This document shows, in pieces, positions 26,076 through 33,178 of a stretch of 60,909 nt of DNA. The stretch lies in contig JAUMVG010000012.1 of NCBI GenBank assembly GCA_030530315.1, positions 267-61,175 on the forward strand, in the 5' to 3' direction. Origin of the DNA: Clostridia bacterium. GTDB lineage: Bacteria > Bacillota > Clostridia > Christensenellales > Aristaeellaceae. How positions within the stretch are numbered: the stretch's first letter is position 1; each line of letters begins with the position of its first letter. Position numbers and translations under genes: made by a program. The notes under the pieces are model-generated. The model was not told where the DNA came from. It did not search any database and was given only the letters and a program-made list of their open reading frames with translations.

Positions 26076-26393
26076 GTATTGGGTATGCCTGGAAAGCGTT
26101 CCGGTTTCCAGACCAGCGGGTTCCGCAGGAACTCGTTGAGCATCCCTGAATGTCAGCGCCGGCGCTCGAGAGGGCTTCCGGCGATCGATCCGGCTTTGGC
26201 CGGAGCACCCGCGGCGGCGACTGGTACCCGGCGCATGCGGGCGATGTGGTTCCCGGCACCCGATGGGGAGTGCCGTCCCCGGAGGCCGCCGCTTCCCCCT
26301 GAGCGCGGCTGCGGCGCCGGGAACCCGGGTTTTGTGTCAGGCAGACAAGAGGAGCTGCTTCCTTTCGGGAGCAACTCCTCGTTTTGTTTGCCT
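26076..26393. other. Non-coding gap with strong predicted RNA structure
   Basis: This 318-bp stretch has no convincing gene. It contains several GC-rich pairings on the plus strand: CCGGC-TTTG-GCCGG near 26190, and GTTCCCGGC (about 26250) with GCCGGGAAC (about 26320) enclosing smaller hairpins. It ends with the plus-strand terminator at 26352. A transcript that reads through the riboswitch terminator would cover it. I recognise no known RNA family. Confidence 0.5.
26352..26387 (+). terminator. Hairpin terminator facing the yfcE gene end
   Basis: Imperfect stem GAGGAGCTGC / GCAACTCCTC with a TTCCTTTCGGGA loop, followed by GTTTTGTTTG on the plus strand. It implies plus-strand transcription through the 26.1-26.35 kb gap, convergent with yfcE. 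Confidence 0.7.
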
Positions 26394-26951
26394 TCATTCC
26401 TGCGGCCACAGCCGCTGGCGGTCGAAGACCTCTCCGCTTGCCAGGTCCACCCAGGTCATCAGGCCGTCTTCGATCAGGGCATAGCTGTGGGGGCTGTTGG
26501 CCTTGGGGATGGACACCGAGCCGGGGTTGGCGTAGGTGAAGCCCTCGTGGCGGCGCAGGCCGGGGACGTGGGTGTGGCCGCAGAGCAGCACGTCGCCGGG
26601 GAGCAGCGGCGGGGGATTGTCCTCGCCGAACAGGTGGCCGTGGGTGGCGTAGATCACGTGCCCGTCCATCAGCAGGGCGCTGTAATCCGCCATCACCGGG
26701 AAGGACAGCACCATCTGGTCCACCTCGGCCTCGCAGTTGCCCCGCACGCACAGCAGGTGCGGCGCGACGGCGTTCAGCTGGGCGATGACCTGCTTGGGAG
26801 CGTAGGCGTCGGGCAGGTCGTTGCGCGGGCCGTGGTAGAGCAGGTCGCCCAGCAGGACCAGCCGGTGGGAACCCTCCCGCCGCCAGGCCTGGAGCATGCG
26901 CTCGCACCAGCCGGCGGAGCCGTGTATATCCGACGCGATCATCCATTTCAT
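26394..26951 (-). CDS. yfcE: Metallophosphodiesterase, YfcE family
   Basis: A calcineurin-like phosphoesterase of 185 residues, the family length. Metal-binding motifs are visible in order: SDIHGS, LLGDLLYHG, RGNCE, THGHLFG and CGHTHVP, which bind two metal ions. E. coli YfcE hydrolyses phosphodiesters in vitro; the physiological substrate is uncertain. The start has GGAGGAA before it. It is monocistronic with its own promoter. Confidence 0.93.
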   Translation of the reverse strand: MKWMIASDIHGSAGWCERMLQAWRREGSHRLVLLGDLLYHGPRNDLPDAYAPKQVIAQLNAVAPHLLCVRGNCEAEVDQMVLSFPVMADYSALLMDGHVIYATHGHLFGEDNPPPLLPGDVLLCGHTHVPGLRRHEGFTYANPGSVSIPKANSPHSYALIEDGLMTWVDLASGEVFDRQRLWPQE

Positions 26952-27267
26952 GTCTCGTGTTCCTCCGAAATCAAGATAGCGGTTCCGTGGACATCATAGC
27001 ATGTTTTGGAGCCTGGCGCAAGCGGCGTAGGACCGATGCGGTATTGGATACCGTGTAACGGGAACTGAGGATGGAGCGTGGTGGCGTTTGGTACGACGTT
27101 ACTATTAAATTAATGTTATATTATGCGCTGATCTGGGCGTTTTTTTGAATTTCGGAGGCCGCCGCGCTGGAGAAATTAGCATTGCTGTGATAACATAAAT
27201 TGATTTATTGTATACGGGGAAGCGCCCGACGAGGGCCGCCCCGACTGTCTGAGGGAGGGAATCCATC
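26952..27267. other. Divergent control region, AT-rich patch
   Basis: A 316-bp gap between divergent yfcE and the acyltransferase-like gene. The yfcE promoter lies at its left end. The part from 27100 to 27225 is markedly AT-rich (for example ACTATTAAATTAATGTTATA), unlike the rest of the window, and includes a T7 run at 27153. A plus-strand promoter for the gene at 27268 should lie here but no clear -35/-10 pair stands out. Confidence 0.5.
26993..27021 (-). promoter_or_regulatory. yfcE promoter
   Basis: Minus-strand TTGCGC (27016-27021), 17-bp spacer, TATGAT (26993-26998) with an extended TG (TGCTATGAT). Confidence 0.7.
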
Positions 27268-28146
27268 ATGGCCAAGCAGAAGAAGCGCTGGGGAGACCGC
27301 TTCGACGCGACGCTGATACGCGATATTGACCCGCTGCACTGGTTTATGCCCTATCTGTACCCTAACCGGGCGGATAACGAGGCCTTTGTCCGCGAGGAGT
27401 TCGACCTGACCAATCTGGAGGCGTTCCTGGCGAAGAAGAACGAGGGGCTGGACCACGCCCACCGCTATACCATCTTCCACGCCGTGTGCGCGGCGGTGGT
27501 GAAGGCCGTCACGCTGCGGCCCCAGATGAACCGCTTCATCAAGGGCTGCCGCATCTACCAGAGGGACGAGCTGAGCCTAGGCTTCGTGGTGAAGAAGCAG
27601 TTCAAGGACAACGCCGACGAGGGACTGGCCTTCATCAAGTTCCCGCCTGAGACCACCATCGACAGCCTGCACGAGCGCATCATGCAGGAGATCTTTGAGT
27701 GCCGCCGGGGCGACGCCATGGACAACTCCACCAAGGGCATGGAGATGTTCACGCACCTGCCGCGCTGGCTGATGCGGATCGTGATCCACATCCTGCACCG
27801 GCTGGACTTCTACGGCAAGGTGCCCTACGACCTGATCAAGGCCGACCCCAACTATGCCTCGGTGTTCCTGACCAACCTGGGCTCCATCAAGCTGAACGCC
27901 GGCTACCATCACCTGAGCAACTGGGGCACCACCTCGGTGTTCGTGATCATCGGCGAAAAGGCCGTGCGCCCTGTGTTCAAGCCCGATGGCAGCTATGAGA
28001 TGCACACGATGCTGGACGTGGGCATCACGCTGGATGAGCGCATCGCCGACGGCTATTACTACGCCAAGACCGTCCGCCTGATCAAGAAGCTGATCGAGCA
28101 GCCCGAGCTGCTGGACCGCCCTGCCAACGAGGAGGTAGACTATTAG
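27268..28146 (+). CDS. E2-type acyltransferase domain protein without lipoyl domain
   Basis: A 292-residue stand-alone catalytic domain of the 2-oxo acid dehydrogenase E2/chloramphenicol acetyltransferase fold. There is no lipoyl or subunit-binding domain. In active members the catalytic histidine lies in DHRxxDG or HHxxxDG. Here the aligned motif is LDERIADG (residues 255-262), so the histidine is replaced by Glu257. It therefore cannot use the standard mechanism. The acyl-CoA ligase starts 1 bp after its stop codon, so the two are tightly co-translated and probably functionally linked in fatty-acyl transfer or regulation. GAGGGAGGG precedes the ATG. Confidence 0.82.
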   Translation: MAKQKKRWGDRFDATLIRDIDPLHWFMPYLYPNRADNEAFVREEFDLTNLEAFLAKKNEGLDHAHRYTIFHAVCAAVVKAVTLRPQMNRFIKGCRIYQRDELSLGFVVKKQFKDNADEGLAFIKFPPETTIDSLHERIMQEIFECRRGDAMDNSTKGMEMFTHLPRWLMRIVIHILHRLDFYGKVPYDLIKADPNYASVFLTNLGSIKLNAGYHHLSNWGTTSVFVIIGEKAVRPVFKPDGSYEMHTMLDVGITLDERIADGYYYAKTVRLIKKLIEQPELLDRPANEEVDY

Positions 28147-28147
28147 T

Positions 28148-29872
28148 ATGAGCACTGTCAAGACGCCGTGGGAGCCCTGGATGGGCGAGGTCCCCATGCA
28201 CCTGGACTACTTCCAGGGCACGATGGCGGAGGCCGTGGAGCGCATTGGCCAGAAATACGGCAAGTACGACGCCTATGAGTTCATGGGCAGCCACGTGAGC
28301 TACGAAAAGCTGGTGGCGCAGATCCATGAGTGCGCCGCTGCGCTGCGGGCCATCGGCATCAGGGAAGGCGACAAGGTGACCATCTGCATGCCCAACGCGC
28401 CGCAGACCGTGGTGATGTTCTACGCGGTGAACATGGTGGGCGCCATCGCCAACATGGTGCACCCGCTGTCCGCCGAGGGCGAGATCGAGTTCTACCTGAA
28501 CGACTCCGAGTCCGTGGCGGCGCTGACGCTGGACCAGTTCTACGGCAAGTTTGCCAATATCCGCAAGAACACCCCCTGCCTGAAGCACCTGATCATCGCC
28601 ACTGTGAAGGACGCGCTGAAGCCCATCATGAAGCTGGGCTACGCGCTGACCCAGGGTCGCAAGATCCCCAAGGTGCCCAAGGACGCGGACGTGATCCTGT
28701 GGAAGGACTTCATCGCGGGCGGCAAGAAGTTCGCCGGAGATCCCCGGGTGGCCCGGGAGGCCAACGCCCCGGCGGTCATCCTCTACAGCGGCGGCACGAC
28801 CGGCATCACCAAGGGCATCCTGCTGTCCAACCTGAACTTCAACGCCCTGGCGGCGCAGATCATCGCCACCAACCCCATCTGGAACCTGGGCGACAAGATG
28901 CTGGCCATCATGCCCATGTTCCACGGCTTCGGCCTGGGCGTGTCCATCCACTCCATGCTGGCCAACGGCGGCTGCTGCATCCTGGTGCCGCGGTTCACGC
29001 CCCAGACCTACGCAGAGCTGCTGCGCAAGCACAAGCCCAACTTCATCGCGGGCGTGCCCACGCTGTACGAGGCGCTGCTGCGCATCCCCAACCTGGACGA
29101 CCTGGACCTGTCCTGCCTGAAGGGCGTGTTCTCCGGCGGCGATTCCCTGCCGCCCGAGCTGAAGAAGCGCTTTGACAAGTTCCTGAAGGACCACGGCGCG
29201 AAGATCGAGGTCCGCGAGGGCTACGGCACCACCGAGTGCGTCACAGCCTCCTGCCTGACCCCGCTGACCAAGGCCAAGGAGGGCTCCATCGGCATCCCCT
29301 TCCCGGACACCTACTACAAGATCGTGAAGGTGGGCACCGAGGAGGAGGTCCCCTACGGCGAGGAGGGCGAGATCTGCCTGGCCGGCCCCACCGTGATGCT
29401 GGAGTACGTCAAGCACCCCCAGGAGACCGCCCAGACCCGCCGCGTCCACGCCGACGGCATGACCTGGATCCACACCGGCGACCTGGGCGTGATGGACGAG
29501 GAGGGCTACATCTACTTCCGCCAGCGCATCAAGCGCATGATCGTCACCAGCGGCTACAACGTGTATCCCTCCCAGATCGAGAACATCCTCGACGCCCACG
29601 AGGCGGTGCACATGAGCTGCGTCATCGGCGTAAAGGACCCCTACAAGATGCAGAAGGTCAAGGCGTTCGTGGTGCTCAAGCCCGGCTTCGAGCCCTCCGA
29701 CACCACCCGCGACATGCTGATGGACTACTGCCGCAAGCGCATCGCCAAGTACGCCATGCCCTATGACATCGAGTTCCGCGAGGACCTCCCCAAGACCCTG
29801 GTGGGCAAGGTGGCCTACCGCGTGCTGGAGGAGGAGATGGAGAAGGGCGCCGCCAGGCCGGTGACGGCGTGA
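28148..29872 (+). CDS. AMP-binding acyl-CoA/ACP ligase (FadD-like)
   Basis: A 574-residue ANL-superfamily enzyme that activates a carboxylic acid as acyl-AMP and transfers it to CoA or a carrier. The P-loop is YSGGTTGITKG (about residues 213-223). YGTTE and TGDLG follow, then the hinge and the C-terminal lysine region (RQRIKRMIVTSGYNVYPSQIE). Length and motifs fit medium/long-chain fatty acid ligases. It forms a two-gene unit with the upstream E2-like protein. Confidence 0.9.
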   Translation: MSTVKTPWEPWMGEVPMHLDYFQGTMAEAVERIGQKYGKYDAYEFMGSHVSYEKLVAQIHECAAALRAIGIREGDKVTICMPNAPQTVVMFYAVNMVGAIANMVHPLSAEGEIEFYLNDSESVAALTLDQFYGKFANIRKNTPCLKHLIIATVKDALKPIMKLGYALTQGRKIPKVPKDADVILWKDFIAGGKKFAGDPRVAREANAPAVILYSGGTTGITKGILLSNLNFNALAAQIIATNPIWNLGDKMLAIMPMFHGFGLGVSIHSMLANGGCCILVPRFTPQTYAELLRKHKPNFIAGVPTLYEALLRIPNLDDLDLSCLKGVFSGGDSLPPELKKRFDKFLKDHGAKIEVREGYGTTECVTASCLTPLTKAKEGSIGIPFPDTYYKIVKVGTEEEVPYGEEGEICLAGPTVMLEYVKHPQETAQTRRVHADGMTWIHTGDLGVMDEEGYIYFRQRIKRMIVTSGYNVYPSQIENILDAHEAVHMSCVIGVKDPYKMQKVKAFVVLKPGFEPSDTTRDMLMDYCRKRIAKYAMPYDIEFREDLPKTLVGKVAYRVLEEEMEKGAARPVTA

Positions 29873-29899
29873 GCATGCGCTTGTCCTGAATCGTAAAAA

Positions 29900-29988
29900 A
29901 GATTCTTCGACTTCGGCTGCGCCTCCGCTCAGAATGACGTAGTCGGTCGGTCATCTTGAGCGGAGCGAAGCGGAGTCGAAAGATCTTT
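29900..29988. repeat. Large inverted pair of the GTCATTCTGAGCG repeat
   Basis: Two copies of the dispersed repeat lie head to head: a reversed copy at 29901-29938 (GATTCTTCGAC ... CAGAATGAC) and a forward copy at 29950-29988 (GTCATCTTGAGCGG ... GTCGAAAGATCTTT). The arms pair over about 39 bp with a few mismatches. It may act as the terminator of the ligase transcript. Confidence 0.75.
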
Positions 29989-30070
29989 GTGCTATGCTAT
30001 TGATTGAAAGTGGTATAGGAACGACATACAGAAGTGCGGGGCTGCCTCAAACGAGGCGGCTCCGCGGCGT

Positions 30071-30310
30071 TTAATCAAAATCCAGTAACTTGCAGGGCGG
30101 AATTTCCAGCGCCTTGCTGATCCTGAATAGCGTGTCCAATGAAATGGCCTTGTTGATGTTTACGGCCTCGATCTGGCCGATGAAGGATGTGTCTACACCG
30201 AGCCTTTCGGCGAGCTGTTCCTGTGTGTAGCCCTTCAGCTTGCGGTAATAGGCGACCTTCAGCCCGATCATCTTGTAGTATTCCCTGAATTCCTCGCGCG
30301 TAGAAATCAC
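30071..30310 (-). CDS. XRE-family transcriptional regulator (minus strand)
   Basis: A small helix-turn-helix protein (79 residues from GTG 30310) with the Cro/C1 pattern LKGYTQEQLAERLGVDTSFI and a short tail (PPCKLLDFD). The start is uncertain. A perfect anti-Shine-Dalgarno match AGGAGGTGAT (30306-30315) lies in the reading frame, but no ATG follows at normal spacing. GTG 30310, ACG 30301, ATG 30271 (weak AGGG site) and ATG 30370 (no site) are the options. It faces away from a second XRE gene across an AT-rich gap; the two may cross-regulate. Confidence 0.8.
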   Translation of the reverse strand: MISTREEFREYYKMIGLKVAYYRKLKGYTQEQLAERLGVDTSFIGQIEAVNINKAISLDTLFRISKALEIPPCKLLDFD

Positions 30311-30352
30311 CTCCTCCGTGGCTTTATTATAAAGGCTTGCGGAGGAGATTTT

Positions 30353-30401
30353 TATATGATATACAACCAATAATTATTACCGTATAAATAATATATGATA
30401 T
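30353..30401. promoter_or_regulatory. AT-rich divergent control region with 10-bp direct repeats
   Basis: TATATGATAT occurs twice in the same orientation (30353-30362 and 30392-30401), 39 bp centre to centre, in the AT-rich gap between the two divergent XRE genes. Candidate operators for one or both regulators. Confidence 0.5.
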
Positions 30402-30434
30402 TTCGAATGTGAAGCAATGGAGGATAGGCGCTCC

Positions 30435-30731
30435 ATGGAGATCAACTACATTGAGATGGGTCGGCGCGTTCGCCGGAAGAGGCGCGAATTGGGACTCACG
30501 CAGGAGCAGCTGGCGGAGCAGGTGGGTCTTTCCACTTCCTTTATCGGGTTTATTGAGCGTGGGGAGAAGGCACCGTCGCTGGACACGATGGCAAAGCTGG
30601 CCGATGTTCTGGACATGACGCTGGATTATCTGGTGTGCGGTGTCGGGCTGCGGTGTGAACGGGCGGACTGCCCTCTGTTCGGCGGCATCCGAGGCGTGTT
30701 GGAGGAATACGGTTTGACCGCGAAAGAATAA
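30435..30731 (+). CDS. XRE-family transcriptional regulator (plus strand)
   Basis: A 98-residue helix-turn-helix protein. The HTH is RELGLTQEQLAEQVGLSTSF, and the C-terminal part has a conserved CERADCPLF segment with two cysteines, seen in a subgroup of clostridial XRE proteins. The ATG at 30435 has GGAGG 11 bases before it; ATG 30417 has none. It is divergent from the other XRE gene and ends at a terminator. Confidence 0.85.
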   Translation: MEINYIEMGRRVRRKRRELGLTQEQLAEQVGLSTSFIGFIERGEKAPSLDTMAKLADVLDMTLDYLVCGVGLRCERADCPLFGGIRGVLEEYGLTAKE

Positions 30732-30762
30732 CCCCCGCGACCGTGTGCGAGGGTTATTTTTG
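30728..30762 (+). terminator. Terminator of the plus-strand XRE gene
   Basis: Stem ATAACCC..GC / GC..GGGTTAT followed by TTTTTG, overlapping the stop codon of the regulator and lying before the convergent symporter end. Confidence 0.75.
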
Positions 30763-30776
30763 CTGTCTCTATCCAA

Positions 30777-32468
30777 TCAATCCTCTATGTCCGTCCGCGC
30801 CTCCTGCTCGGCCTGGATGTCCGGGAAGGCGGAGTACAGGGGCGCCTCGTTGGAGCCGTGGAAGGTGCGGTTGATGTAGTTCTTCGTGATCTTCGCCACC
30901 ACGCCGGACAGGGCGATGACGCCGATCAGGTTGGGGATCATCATCATGCCGTTGAAGGTATCGGCCAGGTCCCAGGCCAGGTTGTCGCCCATCACCGCGC
31001 CGCCGAACACCAGCAGCACGAACAGGATGCGGTAGGGGATGGTGCGCTTCTCGCCCAGCAGGTATTCGGCAGCCTTGGTGCCGTAGTGGCTCCAGCCCAG
31101 CACCGTGGAGAAGGCGAACAGCATGATGGAGATGGCGATGAATGCCGAGCCAATCCAGCCGAAGCGGATGGAGAACACGGTGGAGACCAAGTTGGCCTTG
31201 GTCATGGCCACGCCGCCGTACTCCGCGACGGTTTCGCCGGTGGTCAGGTCCACAAGGCCCGAGGACAGCACCGAGAAGGCGGTCAGCGTGCAGACCACGA
31301 TGGTGTCCGCGAACACCTCGAAGATGCCCCACATGCCCTGCTTGACGGGCTCGCGGACGTTGGAGTTGGAGTGGACCATGACCGAGGAGCCGAGGCCGGC
31401 CTCGTTGGAGAACACGCCGCGCTTCATGCCCTGCTCGATGGCCAGCTTGATGCCGTAGCCGACGATGCCGCCGCCCGCGGCCTTCGCGGCGAAGGCGCCC
31501 TTGAAGATGGCGCTGAACACCGCGCCGATCTGGGCGATGTTGGTGAAGAAGATGACGATGGAGCCCACCATGTACAGGATCACCATGAAGGGCACGATCT
31601 TCTCCGTGACGGCGGCGATGCGCTTCAGGCCGCCCACCACCACCAGGCCCACCATGATCATCACGAACACGCCCGTCACCCAGGTGGGTACGCCAAAGGC
31701 GGTCTGCATGTTGCCGGAGATGGAGTTGACCTGGGTCATGTTGCCGATGCCGAAGGACGCCAGCAGGCAGAACAGGCTGAACAGCCAGGCCAGCACCTTG
31801 CCGACCTGCTTGCAGCCCTTGTAGCCGCCCAGGCCGTCCCGCAGGTAGTACATCGCGCCGCCGGACCACTCGCCGTGGCTGTTCTTGCGGCGGTAGAAGA
31901 TGCCCAGCACGTTTTCGGAGTAGTTGGTCATCATGCCGAAGAAGGCGATGACCCACATCCAGAACACCGCGCCGGGGCCGCCGACCATGATCGCGCCGGC
32001 CACGCCCACGATGTTGCCGGTGCCCACCGTGGCCGCCAGGGCCGTGCACAGGCTTTGGAACTGGGAAATGCTCTTGTCCTGGGTGTGGCCGGTGACGTGC
32101 TTGTCGTGGAACACCGCGCCGATGGTCTTGCCCATCCAGTGCTTGATGTGGGACAGCTGGAACACCTTGGTCAGGGCGGTCATCAGCACGCCCACGAAGG
32201 CCAGCAGGATCAGCGCCGGGACGCCCCAGACCACGCCGTTGACGGCATTGTTGACCTTCGCCACGCCGCCCAGGAAGCCGCCGGAGGCCTCCTCGACCTC
32301 CTCGATGGCCTCTTCGACGGTCTCGTCCACGGCCTCGGCGGCCTCGACCACGGCCTCCACGGCGGTCTCTTCGGCGGGCGCGGCGTCCTCCGCCAGTGCG
32401 GCCGGGGCCAGCGCCATCAGGCTCAGCAGCAGTATCAGCGCCAGCAGCAGGCCGGTCAGTTTTTTCAT
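30777..32468 (-). CDS. Sodium:alanine symporter family protein (AGCS) with N-terminal signal peptide
   Basis: A 563-residue amino-acid:cation symporter of the DAGA/AGCS family. Family motifs are visible such as ATVGTGNIVGVAGAI, GGPGAVFWMW, FSNEAGLGSS and YGTKAAEYL. It imports alanine or glycine with Na+. The unusual part is the front: a cleavable signal peptide (residues 1-26, ending APAALA) is followed by about 36 residues of a Glu/Ala/Val-rich acidic helix before the first symporter helix. ATG 32468 is chosen for the AAGGGGGA site. A consensus promoter and a palindromic site precede it. Confidence 0.9.
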   Translation of the reverse strand: MKKLTGLLLALILLLSLMALAPAALAEDAAPAEETAVEAVVEAAEAVDETVEEAIEEVEEASGGFLGGVAKVNNAVNGVVWGVPALILLAFVGVLMTALTKVFQLSHIKHWMGKTIGAVFHDKHVTGHTQDKSISQFQSLCTALAATVGTGNIVGVAGAIMVGGPGAVFWMWVIAFFGMMTNYSENVLGIFYRRKNSHGEWSGGAMYYLRDGLGGYKGCKQVGKVLAWLFSLFCLLASFGIGNMTQVNSISGNMQTAFGVPTWVTGVFVMIMVGLVVVGGLKRIAAVTEKIVPFMVILYMVGSIVIFFTNIAQIGAVFSAIFKGAFAAKAAGGGIVGYGIKLAIEQGMKRGVFSNEAGLGSSVMVHSNSNVREPVKQGMWGIFEVFADTIVVCTLTAFSVLSSGLVDLTTGETVAEYGGVAMTKANLVSTVFSIRFGWIGSAFIAISIMLFAFSTVLGWSHYGTKAAEYLLGEKRTIPYRILFVLLVFGGAVMGDNLAWDLADTFNGMMMIPNLIGVIALSGVVAKITKNYINRTFHGSNEAPLYSAFPDIQAEQEARTDIED

Positions 32469-32516
32469 GGTGAATCCCCCTTTGAATCGGTTCCGCCCGG
32501 GATGCCGGGCATCCAA

Positions 32517-32544
32517 TTTGATATTATGCTAACGCAATATCAAA
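32517..32544 (-). promoter_or_regulatory. Palindromic operator candidate of the symporter gene
   Basis: Perfect 9-bp inverted repeat TTTGATATT / AATATCAAA with a 10-base spacer, placed roughly +10 to +37 relative to the expected transcript start. Repressor operator or leader hairpin. Confidence 0.55.
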
Positions 32545-32560
32545 ATGAATTATGTGAACC

Positions 32561-32589
32561 ATTATAATTGCATTTTTATGCACTGTCAA
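32561..32589 (-). promoter_or_regulatory. Perfect consensus promoter of the symporter gene
   Basis: Minus-strand TTGACA (32584-32589), exactly 17 bp, TATAAT (32561-32566): all twelve consensus bases present, which predicts high basal expression and therefore probably repression. Confidence 0.88.
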
Positions 32590-32592
32590 TGA

Positions 32593-32617
32593 AAAATCGC
32601 GCTGAAAGCGCGATTTT
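32593..32617. terminator. Bidirectional hairpin after rlmH
   Basis: Perfect 11-bp stem AAAATCGCGCT / AGCGCGATTTT with a 3-base loop. On the minus strand it ends the rlmH transcript just before the symporter promoter. Confidence 0.8.
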
Positions 32618-32652
32618 AACAACATAATAATGCAAATACGGGGGAGAACCGA

Positions 32653-33129
32653 TCACTTGTGGTATTTCTCGCCGGTGCGGATGCGCTCGGCGCGGTACAG
32701 CTGCTCCAGCAGGATGACCCGCATCAGGCCGTGGGGGAAGGTGAGGTTGGAGAAGGAGAGCCTCGCGTCGGCCCGGGCCAACACCGCCTCGGACAGGCCG
32801 TTGCTGCCGCCGATGACGAATACGTTGCGGCGGCCGTCGCCGGACCAGGCGGTCAGCTTCTTCGACAGCGCCACGGAATCCGGGGCCTCGGCCTTGATGC
32901 ACAGGCAGATCACCCGGTCGTTGGGGCGGATGTGCTTCAGCAATGCGGCACCCTCCCGGTCGATGATCTGCCGGAGCAGGGCCTCGCTGGCCTTCTCAGG
33001 CTCGCGCTCGTCGTCCACGGCGACGATCTCGTACTTGCCGTAACGGGACAGCCGCTTCAGGTATTCGGCGCAGCCGTCCTGCTGCCACTTTTCCTTCAGC
33101 TTGCCCACGCAGAGTATGGTTCCGTTCAT
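32653..33129 (-). CDS. rlmH: 23S rRNA (pseudouridine-1915-N3)-methyltransferase
   Basis: SPOUT methyltransferase that methylates pseudouridine 1915 in helix 69 of 23S rRNA using S-adenosylmethionine. The protein is 158 residues, the normal length. The SAM knot is visible as VFVIGGSNGL, and the C-terminal signature is LTFPHGLMRVILLEQLYRA. The ATG has GAGGT before it. It lies 49 bp after the CPBP gene and may be transcribed with it. Confidence 0.96.
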   Translation of the reverse strand: MNGTILCVGKLKEKWQQDGCAEYLKRLSRYGKYEIVAVDDEREPEKASEALLRQIIDREGAALLKHIRPNDRVICLCIKAEAPDSVALSKKLTAWSGDGRRNVFVIGGSNGLSEAVLARADARLSFSNLTFPHGLMRVILLEQLYRAERIRTGEKYHK

Positions 33130-33178
33130 GGTTCAACCTCGTTTTCGGGGAATGGGTCGCGGTGGGATGGGGATGCGC

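Noticed and set aside
26033-26143. A 36-codon minus-strand frame downstream of yfcE
   Set aside because: It has no clear ribosome site and runs through the riboswitch terminator stem, so coding is unlikely.
26352-26387. GGAAGCAGC on the minus strand resembling signal recognition particle RNA domain IV
   Set aside because: The conserved symmetric and asymmetric loops of SRP RNA are absent; the sequence is a terminator hairpin.
25980-26393. Open frame starting right after the cobalamin riboswitch
   Set aside because: It passes through the terminator and hairpins and continues antisense into yfcE; composition is not protein-like and no start site is strong. Kept only as a question in the riboswitch finding.
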